A DNA stretch of 64,000 nt from Xylogone sp. PMI_703 (Eukaryota; Ascomycota; Leotiomycetes), in NCBI GenBank assembly GCA_021399445.1, contig JAJTUQ010000005.1, positions 372,001 through 436,000 on the forward strand, written 5' to 3'. The notes under the pieces are model-generated. The model was given only the letters and a program-made list of their open reading frames with translations. It did no database searches and was not told the origin of the DNA. Positions within the stretch are counted from its first letter, which is position 1; each line of letters opens with the position of its first letter. This document shows, one piece after another, positions 11,819-25,379 of the stretch. The position numbers were made by a program, and so were the translations under genes.

Positions 11819-14537
11819 TGTTGCAGTTGTCAATTATCAAATTATCTCCGAAACTTTCTTCTTTTCTCAGATCAGTCTCAAGCAGGTTACGGGTTGGGTT
11901 GGAAATGAAAAGCATAAAAGTTTACCGATGGAAGCAGCAGGGACAACAGCAGGCAGGGCATCTCAATTTCTATAGACAAGCGGAACCCCTTCCGAATAGA
12001 GCTTCCGCCACAGCCATTGCCTGATCTGTCTGAGCTCGGAAGCAAAACGTATCATGAGTGGATGCATCTAGGCCAGCTCAATGGCACTAATTGAACAATA
12101 CACTGCTCCTTAATGCAGAATGGCAGTACAGTCAGGGTCCGGCAGGGTGTCAAGATGGACGATCATATATCGAATTCGTCCATGATAGCTTGACTACTGC
12201 ACCTCCGGTCCAGGATGGCAGTTTGAGGGGAACCACGGAGTCGATCTAACGAGGGGGTTGGCTCTTTCTGCGACTTGTGATACTGTAGTTGCTGAACGGA
12301 GATGCTCTGCCTAGGTGCCAGTGCCAAAAGGAGCTACGCGAACGCTGCTGTACCATAGTACGAGCTGTACCCTAGAGCCCCCTGACCCCAGCAAGTACAT
12401 GCCCAGCATATTCGTTAACCCAATCAAATGCAGAATGGGGCCAATTCTGCCAGAAAGCCGCATACGAGCGGAGGTTGGTGAGTAAACAATTACTGTACTG
12501 GGGCTTCTGCCGTACTAGGACTCTCCGGGACACTGCTTGTTAGTACAAATTACCTAGTTGGATCGGGGGCTTTTGCAAGCACGGCCGGCCCCACCAGCCG
12601 CCCCTGTGCCCTATTGTAACAACCGAAGCCATCGCGAGCCGTACCTAGTTCCCAGCTGTGGGATGCTCATCGAGTGGTCCACCTCCCCTGGAGAAAGAGC
12701 TCCAGGAGGACAACAATGGATATCCAAAACAGGACTCTTTATATTATCCTAGAAGCAACAACCCGCACGAAAGGATATTTGAAGAGTGGGTTCTGGTCTG
12801 GGCGGTACCGGCGCTCTCTCCGCAGTGGGCCAGTTATTAATGCATGCATAACTCGGTTCAGACAAATCTCTTGTCATTACCGACAGACCAGGTTCTTTAG
12901 TTGCTTTTGTCACTTCTCACATTCTCACGTTTCTTATTCCACCGCCCGGGATCGAGGCCCCTGGGGATCCTGGCGCCCTTGACCAGGCTGGTTCCTTGGC
13001 CCTGCTGCACTACACAGCAGACAGGAGTGAGTGGCTGCCACCAGCTTGGAACCGGAGGTCCTGGGTTTCTCCCCGCGCATGCAAAACTGTCGCTTCCAGG
13101 AATGGCTGCGGAGGTCGGAGGTCCACATCTCGACGGGTGTCCCGTAAAATTGCGGAGTACTGGCTGGACTCAGCAATTGAGGCGTTGTGAGTACGATCTG
13201 TGGCTCTGGCTTGCCACCCCTCTGTTTCTCGCTCTTTTCTTATTTTGCTGTGGCACACTGCAAGTTGTGGTTGTGATTGGAGAGGTCTCAATCCAGAGAT
13301 CTTTAGCCCTACTCCGCGGATGCGGATAGATGATGCACTTGATCATGTCACATACAATTCGAAGGTCTGTCTCAGATCTCTGTCACAACAGCTAGTGGAG
13401 AGGAAGCTCGTCTCGCTGAAGACCACTGCGCCACGAGGTCACATTGCCCAGCAACTAGACAACACAGAAAACGAACCATAAAGTGTCGTTCTAGTACGAT
13501 GTGAAGAAGTGGACTTGTTGTTTGCGGTACTGATCGTCATGGACTATCAAATAACGATAGGCTCTCCATCCCTTGATTACCCTATCGATGCTCACGATGC
13601 TGCATCTTCTGGCAAAGCGGTCTGGAATTTGCCAGCTGCAATCACAAGGAGTACTAGGGGTACGACAGCGCCATGTGAAAAAAATCTGCCGAAGGACTTC
13701 CAAGATTCCAGTGCAACACCGGGGCGTGTGTGCTGGGTTGTCAAAGGCCCGCGGGCACTGCAGGGCCTCTACGATGGTTCGACAGTCCCTTTTTACAGTT
13801 CTCAGCCCCAGACCCTACCTGGTGACTACGACAGCACGGTACCTGTGTACCTGCCTACGCCCCGAGGGCTCGTTACTTCCTCGCGTGCCTCATGCTTTGG
13901 TAGGTGCAAACGACGGGTCAGGCCCTGCCTAGCTCCAATAGCCCTCCAGCATTGTGCTGACAGTGCACATCATCTACCTCTTCAGGGATAGAAAGCCGGT
14001 ATATCTAGACATCCATTGATTCGGGTCTCTTCCTCCCCGTGGTACCCTTCCAGGGCTCTCGTACCTAACGCTGATCCTTTCCATCTGAAGGGAACAAGAT
14101 GTGAGTGACTAACAAGTACCGTACCATGCTTTTGTCTATTCTGTGAACCCATCTCACATGGGTCCGCGTATCTGAGTAGGATATGACAGAACTCACAAAG
14201 TTCGTCTTCTCGCATTTTCTGCCATACGTTTCAGGAGTTCCTTTTGGCAAAGAGTGACGTTCAGACCATGTAACTCTCCAGAACCATACTTCTACAGCAC
14301 AAGGCTTTACTATATGGAGGCCCGGCAGCTCAGATAGGATCCCACTTTGTTCGAGAAGAGCGTTTTGATAAGATAATTCTCCGCCGTCGGGTCTTGAAAG
14401 ACGGGATCAATATCTACTCTCCCTCCAGACATTAGAATCTAGAGGATCTCCAATTTACTTTCTCGCGCTCGTTATCTGATAGTCTTTTTTTCTTCTCATT
14501 TCATTGCTGTCTCGTGCCCCATAGGAGCTCGCCCATC
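11819..14537. other. Gene-poor intergenic region
   Basis: 2.7 kb without a supported protein gene. Short open frames lack family features or plausible starts. It is relatively GC-rich, with scattered GTAC-containing palindromes. A tRNA-like A-box/B-box segment at about 13355-13440 (minus) is listed separately. Confidence 0.5.
13355..13440 (-). repeat. tRNA-like Pol III promoter segment (possible SINE head or tRNA relic)
   Basis: Read on the minus strand, this begins GACCTCGTGGCGCAGTGG, close to a tRNA 5' half with a good A-box (TGGCGCAGTGG, 13433-13423). About 60 nt further on is a TTCGAAT B-box-like core (around 13364-13356). The 3' acceptor half (CGAGGTC) and a pairing T-stem are absent, so it is not a functional tRNA. 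A tRNA-derived SINE head or a decayed tRNA-Trp-like gene would fit. Confidence 0.3.
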
Positions 14538-16135
14538 ATGTCTGCGAGCGGAGTCTTCGGCCCAGCGCCACCTGGCGTCGACCTCAGTGAGAATCGCAAT
14601 GCCTCACTCCGCGCAGCTGTCATAACTCTTATGGTTATCGGGACTGTTTTTGTTGTTCTTCGATTTATTGCTAGATCATGGCAGAAAGGATTGTCCATTG
14701 AAATTGATGATATTTTCTGCGCCATAGGATTGGTGAGTACACTGGATAAACCATATCGCATTTCCGAAGGCTCACGGAATCTAGCTCTTTGCCCACGGAA
14801 CGGCGATATGTTCGCTCGTCAGTATGTTTAGACTTCTGTCAATTTCAAAATCTATAATAATGCAGGAGACTAATTTGACTATGAAGGCTTGAAGTATGGT
14901 GGAGCGAAGCATCTCTGGGTCTTGACGGGAGAAGAATTCACCACCATATGGCAGGTACGCACATCTATTTTCAATATAGTATACTCAACTTGGTACTAAT
15001 AACATGTCTATAGATTCTCTTTGCATATGTCATGATTTACGCAGTCGCTGTCACATTCACTAAACTTTCAATTGTTCTTTTCTATCGACGAATCTTCGGA
15101 ATGACCTGGCATCTATGGATTTGCGTTTTCTTAGCCGTGAGTTATATGGTTACGGTTATAATAACGATCAATGTTGCCTGCCGACCACTGCCATACTTTT
15201 GGGTGAGTGATTGCACTTTTGAGACCTTGAAGTGCATCTTCGGAATACTGACGGGATGATTCTAGACTCAATACACAACCCCTGGAGCAAAAGGCGAATG
15301 TATCGATGTTCCGCTATTCTTCTTTGCTAATGGAATCTGGGCTATGCTGGTCGATGTTTGCATCTTAGTCGTGCCTATTCCAATCAGTATGAACCCCGCT
15401 TTATCACCCTTAAACAAGTAGTTTTATTCAGTTGTATTAACGTTTCTGTAGTTAACAAGCTCAATATGCCACCGCGCCAGAAGTTTGTCGTCATATTGAT
15501 TCTCCTGCTGGGTAGCTTGTAAGTCTTGCATCTCTATGTCCATACCCAAACTAAGTTATATTGCTAACTACTTCGTCCATTGCAGCGTCTGCATTGCCTC
15601 TATAGTCCGTGTCACTACTATCCACACCCTCATTAAGTCTGCCGATCTCACTTGGGCGATGTCCGCTGTCTTCATCTGGTCCTGCTGCGAACCTTTCATT
15701 GGCATCGTCTGTGCTTGTCTGCCAACTCTCGCGCCTTTCTTCCGACGATTCTGGACGACAGTGCGCACCACAGGAAATTCGGGGTCCGACAACACACCCA
15801 TCCCCGGAGCTGGCTCCAAGAATGCGCATTCAAAGGTAAAGAGCCTGGATCTCGCCACTACCTCAAACGTAGGGAGTACCGTACGGGAAAGCTTTCGCCC
15901 TGGGAAGAGCAGGAAAGAGTGGAGTCGGCTACAGGACGGAAGCAACACCAGACTAAGGGGCGACGACGAGGTCGAGCTTACCAACGAGATCAGCGGACCG
16001 GGAGGAACACATGGTTCTAAGGATGGCAGCGGCAGTTACGCTATGACCGATATCTACGTCAAGAAAGATGTGGATGTAAGCTGGAACAGCACGCGTGTAG
16101 GGAGCAGCCCGGCTAGTTCGACGGATCGAGTATAA
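14538..16135 (+). CDS. PTH11-like / fungal rhodopsin-domain integral membrane protein
   Basis: A seven-TM membrane protein of the large ascomycete family with the extracellular-facing rhodopsin-fold domain (SAT4/PTH11-related), usually uncharacterised or implicated in sensing. Exons: 14538-14732, 14785-14821, 14887-14954, 15014-15202, 15266-15386, 15452-15518 and 15586-16135 (1227 nt, 408 aa). Seen features: a short polar N-terminus, hydrophobic segments from about residue 30, the family DD motif (IEIDDIFCAIG), the LKYGGAKH loop, KLSIVLFYRRIF and the conserved CRP...W between TM segments. A Ser/Lys-rich cytoplasmic tail of about 110 aa follows. No CFEM domain is present. The 37-nt exon 2 was chosen because only its GTATGT donor keeps phase. 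Confidence 0.85.
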
Positions 16136-19100
16136 TATTGCGAAAGGTTAGCGTCTACACAGGTTTTCGATGCGCAAAATAAGGGTTGTTTAAGACAGGC
16201 ATTGGCACTAATTCATGGGGAGGGGAGTATTCTATAGAAAAAGTCGAAATTTATTGATTTTTCATAGGTGTTTGAGGAGTTTTTTTGTCTGGACATTGGC
16301 TCCTAGAGCAGGAGTTTGATACATGAACGAGATAAAAGATACCTTACTATACCTTGGGATTGCTGGGTTAAGGCCGGGAATTGTCGATTCAAAAGCAACA
16401 ATTGCGTTTATTTGGGTTGGGGGCGTACTTTTAGTTTACGATGTACTGTAATTGAAAATGATCAGATACTGTACCAGAATATGCACAATTTCAGAATAAC
16501 GGTACACTCTCTGTACGCGTAAGTCTGGGGATGGGGCCATCTATGCTACACTCTAGATGGACAACCGCGGTTTCATATAGGGACAGTATCCACTCCGTTC
16601 AGGTACGGTACTCAGGTACCCGCCACAGCGGCGATTTAATGTACCTCTCGGCGACTGTAATCACTGTAATTATTGCGTGTCCAAACGCCTGCACTGTAAT
16701 AACCATAACCGTAAGGGCCTTATCGTTCGCCAGTTGCAGTTGTCAGCCCCCTCCTTCTCCAACTCTGCATAAAATCCTGCATACGCATACAGCAAGAATG
16801 AATTTGGCGATTTCGCAGCAACGGCAGTTGGGAGAAGCGCTTCAGCAAAAGGTACTGTGCCCTTGCGACGCGGCACCGATAGATCTACTTTGGTATATAC
16901 TTTTTTATGGGCAAATGTAGCCTGGACTTCCCGTGTTCTCCTTGTACCTTTAGCTAAGGAATTCCGTGCCACAGCCAGTTTCGTAGTCAAATCTCCAAGT
17001 CCGACGGAATGCAAGGTACAGTGCTCAACTACCGTACTTAGCGAACCTGCTAGCCAACTTGGGACCATCCGGCGGTTCAATTACTTTCTCCTATGTGGGG
17101 ACTGTACGTAGATGTAGCATTAAGTTACTGTACCATGTTTATCTCGGAACCATCGTACACGTATTCGTTCCTAAGTACGGCACGGTACCGAGGGTACATC
17201 TCCATGGAGATGTACCGTTAACCTGGAGCGCCAAGATACGGCATAAAGTGCAGGGAAGAACTGCACATTAACGTTATTGCACTCGAGCCCATCTAGCAAG
17301 TAAACGCACTGCTATTACAGCAACTTGTACCCTCGTAACCTAGCATACTGATAGTACACGTACCTTATCTCCGGATCCAGTACCTCCGTACGGATATATA
17401 AATCCTCATAGACAAAAGCACGGGAATTGTACGAGATGATCTGGGGCCCTGGCACTGCGGAGCCGCAGGTTACGTTATTCACTGACAGATTTCATTTGCT
17501 ATTTGAGGACGCAGCGTTGCAATAACTACCTCTGTCGCGGTATCGCCTCTGCTTGGCTCAGGATACAGGGCCCGCGTAGCCGGTCTCCAGTCAAAGTCGA
17601 TCACACAAATGCCACAGTACTGTAGTATCCAGTCGCCCAATTTTTCCGGTCGCATAGGCGATACATTCGTACAGCACTGACAAGACTGGCTTGTGTTCTT
17701 CTGGGCTGGGGAGACAATGGAGATCATCAGGGGACCGTTGCGCGGCAGCTCCGGCCGTTATCTGTCAAATGCTTCTTGGGACGAGGGGACTGCGTAATAT
17801 CGTTGAGGTCGCAGAACATATTGTTACTAGCACATGCTCTAGCTGGGATCCGGTATTGCCTAATATCATTCGACCATCTCCTTGTACCCATATTTTAAGG
17901 AACTAACAACTTCACCTGGTCGGGCTCGCGTATATACCTGCCCAGCTACTTCTAGCATTCGAGCCTTTACCATAGAGAGGCACTGAACAACAACGCCCCA
18001 AATCCTCTAGTCTTTCAGGTGGACCCGGCTCGCTGACGAGGCTGACTAGATAAAGTGTGCCGTTTCTTCGGTTCGTGGATCTTGAGTTTCATTGCGGTTG
18101 ATCATTGCCCGAATATCTTATTGAAACAGCGGAAGCAGCCGTGGCGGATATTACATATAATGCACTCTTATATACCCCTCCGCACGCCGTGAGACGGCTT
18201 TTAGCAAGGAAAAGCTCACGATCTATCGTAACATCCAATCATTGATCTACCGGTACGAACATCGCTCAGTGCAACGGTACTTGTGGAGGCACGTTTACTG
18301 ATTACAGATACCGTATGATCGTAGGTGCAGTGGCCCCAATAGTTCGCTATGGACCCTGCTACTAGACGGTGCTGGTGCAACTGCTTCCTGCTTCTTGCTC
18401 CCTGCTAGCAATTGAACGACCCGCCAGCTGCTTTTCTTCCATGCAGCCATTGTGACAGTCAGCAATAGGCAAGTTTATGCGAGATATTTGGTGGCAAATC
18501 TTCACCGTTACTTCCTCCTTCATCTAAGCCCTATTCGAAACCGTCAGTCGCAAAAGATCCGAATACCGGGGGGCTTCTGTGGGAACCAGATTGATCGGCA
18601 TTTGCTGACAAGCACGGATGGAAAAGCATTTTCTGACAGGAGAATCCAGGTATTCGTGCTACAGCAGGTTGAAGATATCTCGGCCCTGCAATATTCCAGA
18701 TCCCACTGCGACAGAACAATGCCTGTCTTGGTGCCACCCCTGAATGCGAAATAGCCAAAGTATCATGCGAAATATTACTGCCGATATTCTTTAGACCTCA
18801 CAGAAAGAATGAATACTGCTGGATGGAAGCTAGTCAGGATACTAAGATAGATACTAACTAACTAACTATCTTTCTCGTTCTCATTGACCCTAGATGCCCT
18901 CATGCTAATCTCACTTACACCCATAGCTAACATGCGACAGGCCGTGACACGATTATGAACGTGCGATCCTAGTGTTCCCACACCGAAGTCTAGACGCTCT
19001 CAAAATCTCGGCATTACGGCGTCGCTCCGTTCTGTGAGCAGTTATTATACAAAATATCGAAAAAAGTTGTAGAAAGACTAGATCACCGATGCACAGTCAA

Positions 19101-19953
19101 CCCCATTGGATCTGTATGGGTGGTGTCAATTTGCGTAGAATTGATCCCCTCTTAACAACTTTCTTCTCGACCTACGTGCGTGTTTAAGCAATGGAGCTGC
19201 ATTATGCTGAGGGCATGCCGCCCAAGCAGAGCTCGATGCTCGGGCGGACGCGATATCAAAAATTACTCTCGAGATCATGATGGGGATATTTACTTGGGGA
19301 ACTTGTGCTCTGTAGACCTCAGGAAATGGGTCTTCCGCATGTGCAGCGATACCGATTCCTATATGTGGATGCCGTGGCGTTGATTATCATTGTTGGTTTC
19401 AACATGAAAGGTAGTATCATCAGTGGTTTCTTTCTCACATCTTTTTTAGTTAAATCGATATTCGGGCCTATTCCTTACCCAGCAATGTTATTCTTTTCGA
19501 GGTTCTGAAAAATGTACGCCGGAGAGGCCACTACAGGGGCTTGGTCAAACTGGCACTCCTGAAAGTCGACCACTCGTAGCACCCGGTGATATATCATCTC
19601 TTATCTTTCCTGAATCAATCGAGCTGGAGGACTTCAGCTTCAATACATTAGTATCAGTCTAGATTGTTCGAAACTATCAATCACTATTGTTTGCGAAGGA
19701 AACTAAGCTTTAGTGAAACCCGAAGTTGAAATCTGGTAGATGCTGCTCTCACTAAGACATATAACTTGTAGGATTATAATTGCCAACTATCAGAAGTCTC
19801 CCTGGCTGGTCAGTAGGTCTCTTTTATCATTTATTCACAGCGGCATCCTAATCTTTCGGGCTTGCTGGTCTCTCCTTCAAACTTTTATCAGAGCAGTACA
19901 GGAGTATCATAAATCAAAACTACTCTATATTCTGTAACACTCGCTATCTAGTT
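16136..19953. other. Long gene-poor intergenic region
   Basis: 3.8 kb with no gene I can support. It is rich in short GTAC/GGTACC palindromes between about 16.4 and 17.4 kb. Around 19.2-19.7 kb, short open stretches read protein-like (for example ending LEDFSFNTLVSV near 19662) but are not connected and match no family I recognise. A decayed gene there is possible. Confidence 0.45.
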
Positions 19954-20983
19954 TCATTTGATCATAGATGCTGTCCCATTAATTCCGTTCCTCTCTGCTT
20001 CGCTTAAATCTATGTCGAAATACTTTTTCAGAGCCTCCACCCTCTCCTGTTCGGACTTGAGCTCCACTAAGACCGTGCTCTTTTCATATTTTCGTTCCTT
20101 GACAACAGTCTCAAAGAGCGTGAGATCCCCAAGAACGGCCGCTGTATCCTTGTCGATAAGAAAACGCATGCAGACGACCTTCTGTGTAAATATCGAGGTT
20201 GGGCTGGTGCTGGTGAAATAGTTCATCGCTCGGAAATCGTTAGGATGGAATTCAAGTTCACCGAAACAATAGCACGGTACCCATGGCTGGGTTGGCCCAT
20301 ATCTAATGTTGTAAATCCAAAGCAGCTGATCATCTGTGCGGTGAATAGTGTTTGGAAGATGCTCGCGTTTGAGACATAGCTGTGTTCCCCCTGAGCTGTC
20401 GCCTGTATTCTGACTGGTGAACCCGTCCTGGAGAGGTATAGGAAGAGTCGGACCATTGTTGCCAAAGGCGCAATCAACGGAGTATTTCTCACTGCCTATA
20501 GCCACAATATTGACCATGTGAGACCTGTCCAAGCTATTAGTCAATGGTGCTGCTAATTGAGAACCATATACTAGTGGACTTGGCCTACAAGCTTCCAAAC
20601 TCTAAATTGCTCAGATCTATGTTTGAACGACCTTGCTTAATCACATTTGACACTCGACCTCCGGCCGAGGTAACGTCGAATTTGAGGCCCCTGAGAATTG
20701 CCGCGAAGAAGGTGTTGATTTCCATGCAGTATCCTCCTCGACCATTTTGTTTAGTTACAATTTTGTCAAATAGATAATCAGCATCGACTGTAACAGTGTG
20801 ATCTGCGGAATAATGAATTGCAAGGTTCTCAAATGGGACCTTTGCGAGCTGGTAATGCATGAGCTTCTTCAAAAATTTGAGCCGTTCCTCAGGAGGTCCA
20901 TCATAGGCAAAGGCGCGTTCCTCAACCGGGAACGATATATAGTCCAAGTACTGGTTGATTTGGTCATCGCTATAATGGGCCAT
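19954..20983 (-). CDS. Arylamine N-acetyltransferase
   Basis: Transfers acetyl (or in some fungal members malonyl) groups from CoA to arylamines; fungal members detoxify benzoxazolinone-type compounds and anilines. Two exons (20983-20589 and 20524-19954) give 966 nt (321 aa). The Cys-His-Asp triad is complete: C86 in GRGGYCMEIN, H134 in SHMVNIV just after the splice, and D149 in YSVDCAFG, with the family's 15-residue His-Asp spacing. An FxNL segment (FENLAI) near residue 51 is also typical. The protein should be cytosolic. It stands alone between gene-poor stretches, so no pathway context is seen. Confidence 0.92.
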
Positions 20984-22236
20984 ATTGGGACGGCTCGGGA
21001 TATAGATTCGCCGCAGGCTCCTGGTATCAGGAAATCTTGGTTGAGGCGTCGATAACGGTTGTTTGTTTTATCGAGCTCTCCTCAACACATGTAAGATCGG
21101 GTAATGTACGGAAGATGTACCGCGGTCGTTCCTGGTGGGGGAGGCAAATTGAGCCAAGTACAAATTTGTAAGCCCCACGATGCTAAGAGGTCTAGATTGA
21201 ATTATTAAGTAGGTTAGGGCGATTACGATGCAGCCACAGGAACTAATCAATTAGAAATTAGGTAAGAGAGTACTACGCCAAAGGCCAATATTTCAAGATA
21301 TATCGAGCTGGGATGGATATCAAAAACGTCATTATTAATCGAACTGCAGGTTATGGTAGGAGCATACTGCGCCTACTTGGTCTATCGGCATCTCGGCCTC
21401 TAAAAAAGCAGCGACTCGGAGTCCGCCGTGGGTGTGAATACGTCCGTAGTGGTGCGATTGTACGTTGATTTAAAGAGCCTAATCTGGAGGTTAGTACTAA
21501 GAAGAGTTGATTCAAAAAGTGATAAATTGTAAAAGGTTGAAGCTGTCAGCAACACATTATTATAATAAAGTTAAATGCATTCCAGGGACTCAAAGTTATC
21601 GCTAAATCTAAAATTCAATTAGTCATAAGACTGCTGATCGAGCTAAGGATAAAATTGATAGAGTATTGGCAAGTGAGTGGCACTGATGTATGAGTCGGAA
21701 TAGATTTGAAGTCGAAGCTCAGCCAAAGTTTAGTCCGACGAATTATACTAGATGCACATGGAGTGAACGAAATTTATGTGCTCAGTTTATATCTTATAAT
21801 CCTAATCCTAACTGCAAGATCTAATAGATGTTTTCTAGTCTAGTAGGAAATGGACGTTCCCTCGACTACGATTGGATAGGTGTTTCTCTCTTCGCTAAAT
21901 CTAACAAACATATTCACATTTGACCTTCACTAGAACTTGGTATAGAGATTGGGTTAATATAATAAGACAAGGGAACATATTTACTATATATTCTAAAACA
22001 TTTGATCATTCCGTCTTGGGTTATTTTAAATAATATCATCAATCTGATGCAGTTTTTGGAAGTATTGTAGTTCGCCTTACACTTCAGCGTCGAATGCCAA
22101 TAAGGAGACTACATTTTCATAAAAGTATTTCACTACTAAATGAGTGATGAAGCAAAGTATTCATAAGTATTTTGTTCCCAAATACCTATAATTGAAGATC
22201 CTTATCACTAAGCCACAAGTTTGCCCACGACTACAC
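20984..22236. other. AT-rich intergenic region
   Basis: 1.25 kb, increasingly AT-rich towards 22 kb, with no recognised gene, RNA or mobile element. Confidence 0.45.
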
Positions 22237-24270
22237 CTAATTAGATACATAGTGCGGGACCACTCCATCGAGTCCATAAACAACAAAGGAATACATATAC
22301 TCGAAGAAACTCAGTTTATAAGCTCTTTCTTGGGTTGCAAAATCAACATATCTATTACATGTGAGCAACCTATCTCCGGCGGCCTTGGTAATGTCAACTT
22401 ACTGTATGCCAAACCTATCTTGAAATCCCAAATTCCACTCCAGACTATCCATCATACTCCACGCCAAGCATCCCACAACATTAACTCCTTCCGAAATACT
22501 TATAAGTATTCCTGTCATGTAATCCTTGAAATAATCGGCTCGGACGGTGTCGTATTGGATATCTGCCTTGATGGTTTTTTGTGCCTCAAAAGGCTCTGAA
22601 AAGCCGAATTCGGTGATTGCAATTCCGCCTCTAGGCTTCCATGTGTCGGCAATGTAATGGAAGAAGTTTGGAAGAAAATTGGTAGCCTTATGTAACCAAG
22701 GAGACAAGGGATCCGCTGCTGGTCCAATGTTCCAGCCTCCTTGAGAGGAAGGATAAGTATAGCTTGTGTTGGCGCAGATGGGGTAGAGGGGGTGGTTTTT
22801 GTTCGAGGTGCAGGCTTGAATTCCGGAATCGGGGGCTATAACTGTGAGAGAATATTACAATATCGATGATGTATAGTTTCAACTTAAACAGCGGAAAGAA
22901 TCTTACCAGAGTAGAACGAGGAAGTGTAGGCATTGTGTGCAAAGATATCTGCGCTCCCATTGATCATGTGCTTCTCGTCATCCGTGAAGTCAGGTAGAAA
23001 ATCTAACACATATTCCTTCAAAGTGGGTGGATAATCTCCGTTAACAAAGAGAGGATTTGCAAACCATCCTTCATTGAAATCCCAGGCTCTCTGGACTGCT
23101 GTCGCATCTGCTGATGAGTTCGTCAGTGGCATCTTATAACCTCCATCCATCTTTAAAGAGATCGTTCCGTTGATGCCTAGGGATCGAGCTAAGTGATATG
23201 CTTGACTATGAGCTAATAGTACGTGATGTCCACACCAATATGGCTGTTGATATTTTGGGATGGAAGTGTTGGTGAAATAATTATCAGGAAGAGGGTAGTC
23301 GTGACTGAAATTGCATAAGACTTTGATCCCATTCACCGTATATTAGATTCATCACCTACCAGAAAGTTATAGGCGCACTCATGGTAAACCAACGTGGGAC
23401 CTTATTACCATAATGCGAGAAAACTACCCTAGCATAATTTGTGAAGTCATCCACGATCTGACTTGAAAGCCATCCACCGTATAAATTCTGGAGGTTTAGA
23501 GGCAGGTCACGGTGATAGAGAGTGACTGTGGGTTCTATCCCGTACTCGATACACGTATTGATCACATCGTCATAGTGATCCAGAGCTAGTTGATTGATTT
23601 GGCCATTTCCAAACGGAAAGACACGAGACCAACTGATGGAAAAGGAATAAGTCTTCACTCCCAAAGCTGCGACTCGGGCGATATCTATACCCGTTAGTTT
23701 CTCACCCATTCGTGGAGTGCAGACCCCCAGGAATAGTTATGTACCTTGCTTGTAGAGGTAGTAGTGATTGTCTGCAATGTCGCCCGTCTGATTTGCAACT
23801 GTAAATCCAGGGACCTGATGCAAAAGGACATCCCAGATAGAGGGCCCTCGGCCTTCCGCCTTGACAGCACCTTCAACCTGGTATGCAGCACTGGCGACAC
23901 CCCACCAAAACCCCTTAGGATAACTCCAACTTTCATTTTTCTTAACCATGGGTGCTTGAAGACCTGTAGGCGACTGGACAAATAGTATACCCGGAGGTGG
24001 GATGAGCTCATTACTTGGAATTGGCGTCGGTGTCATAGTGGTCGTCACCGTGGCTGTGGAAACCGGGCCAACGAATGAGTCTCAAAGATCATTCAAACTT
24101 GGCATTGTAGATGACAATAATGGTGTTGGACTGGCAATTGTTGCAGTGCCATTGAACATCATTGAAGCTGCTGGTCTTGGAATCATGGCCAGCGGTGCTG
24201 AAGCATTCGAGAAGCCATTCTGAGACACAACCAATACTGCTTGTATTAACACAATATTTGAAATTTTCAT
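22237..24270 (-). pseudogene. GH1 beta-glucosidase-like, secreted; nonsense codon and altered acid/base site
   Basis: Remnant of a secreted family 1 glycoside hydrolase. It starts at 24270 with a hydrophobic signal-like leader. The frame then meets TGA at 24084-24082 and continues in the same frame (DSFVGPV...) into the GH1 domain. Downstream the exons still join cleanly through canonical introns: KQ/DIARVAALG, TF/CHDYPLP, YS/VIAPDSG, and a last splice giving FGIQYVDFATQER with a stop at 22237. Two catalytic regions have changed. The usual W-F-T-x-NEP reads WFTMSAP, so the acid/base Glu is Ala (codon 23376-23374). The nucleophile motif ITENG reads ITEFG, keeping Glu. An active retaining glucosidase is therefore not expected. 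A short intron around the TGA is conceivable but no GT-AG pair keeps the frame. Confidence 0.8.
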
Positions 24271-25379
24271 GGCGAATAATCTTCAAATTAAAATTAAAAT
24301 TAATCGATGTTCAATAATTTGGTAACAGTTGTAAGGGCTGTGATGCTATTATATGGTACAAAGACCTGGACGACAGGTAAACAAAAACAGCAATAAGAAA
24401 ATAACCTAGCCTCTATAGCTCCTTTGGAGGCTGCAAACGAGTTAACGCGTCTTATGGGACGCGCGTACAGAGATCCAAGATTTTAGTGAAAGCCAGCTTA
24501 ACCAATATATGTGCATGTCTCTACTAGGGAAGAAAGGGGAGGAAAAGCACGAAAGGAGAATTATGTTACATTAGAGACTTCTCTACATAAGGTCTCCCTA
24601 ATAGAGCTTATTGGGGTTCGCGGTTCCACAAGGGTAATTTGCTCCTTGGTCGCTCAAAATAAGATTATATCCTCTGGAACATAGCTGGAGTCTTCGGTCC
24701 CGAGCGTGGTTTTTTATAGCTAAGCCTTGCTACGTTGTATGACAACTCGGAAGATGAGATGAAATGAACTCCCACCAAGCCACTGCACTGGGCCAATTGA
24801 ATAGCGGTGTCGGCCATCGGCATCGGTGCTCGGCGCTGTATCTCTCCGTCATGATTGCCTGTTAGATATGTCTGTTTTATTATAAGCACGAGGCAAGGGA
24901 CACATTGGATGATTAGGATGCATACTGCTCACATTCACTATAAGAGGCGTATATATCAAGCCCGAGCAATCAACAAAGTCCATAGTTAAATCACTGCCGA
25001 ACTACCAGTATCGATCCTAGCCTCAACATAATCACCTTCCGCGATCGTATACAAATTAATGTTGTTGAAGAGTCAATAACTAAATGTGTACAGTCAATTA
25101 ATCCGATCCGATGAATTAATAACTGGACTATCAGAATAAAAGGAAATTATTGCCTGACCACACCCTTCTGGATTACATCGATCTCCTGCCCAGCTTCTTG
25201 GATCTGAGCTTATCCGTCCTCTGTGGCGCTACCCCGCGTCGCAGGTGCCGGTAGTTCTCACCAGTGCCAATGCCCAGACGATCATGCAGGATACAAATAC
25301 TGCAGCTAGGAAGTGGAGATTTCTACTGAGGAAGCATCATAATTCTACTCGCTTTATTACTAGGACTCCACTCCTCGCT
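24271..25379. other. Intergenic region
   Basis: 1.1 kb without a recognised gene. It includes the presumed promoter of the GH1 remnant. Confidence 0.45.

Noticed and set aside
12901..14000. Several 80-160-codon open frames
   Set aside because: They overlap each other on both strands, have Ser/Arg/Cys-rich random-like composition and no recognisable domain.
16400..17400. Frequent GTAC-containing palindromes as possible regulatory array
   Set aside because: They are short, irregular and also present elsewhere in gene-free parts of the window, so they look like genome-typical background.
19180..19680. Protein-like stretches (QEMGLPHVQRY..., LEDFSFNTLVSV)
   Set aside because: They cannot be joined by plausible splicing and match no family I know, so they are only noted in the intergenic entry.
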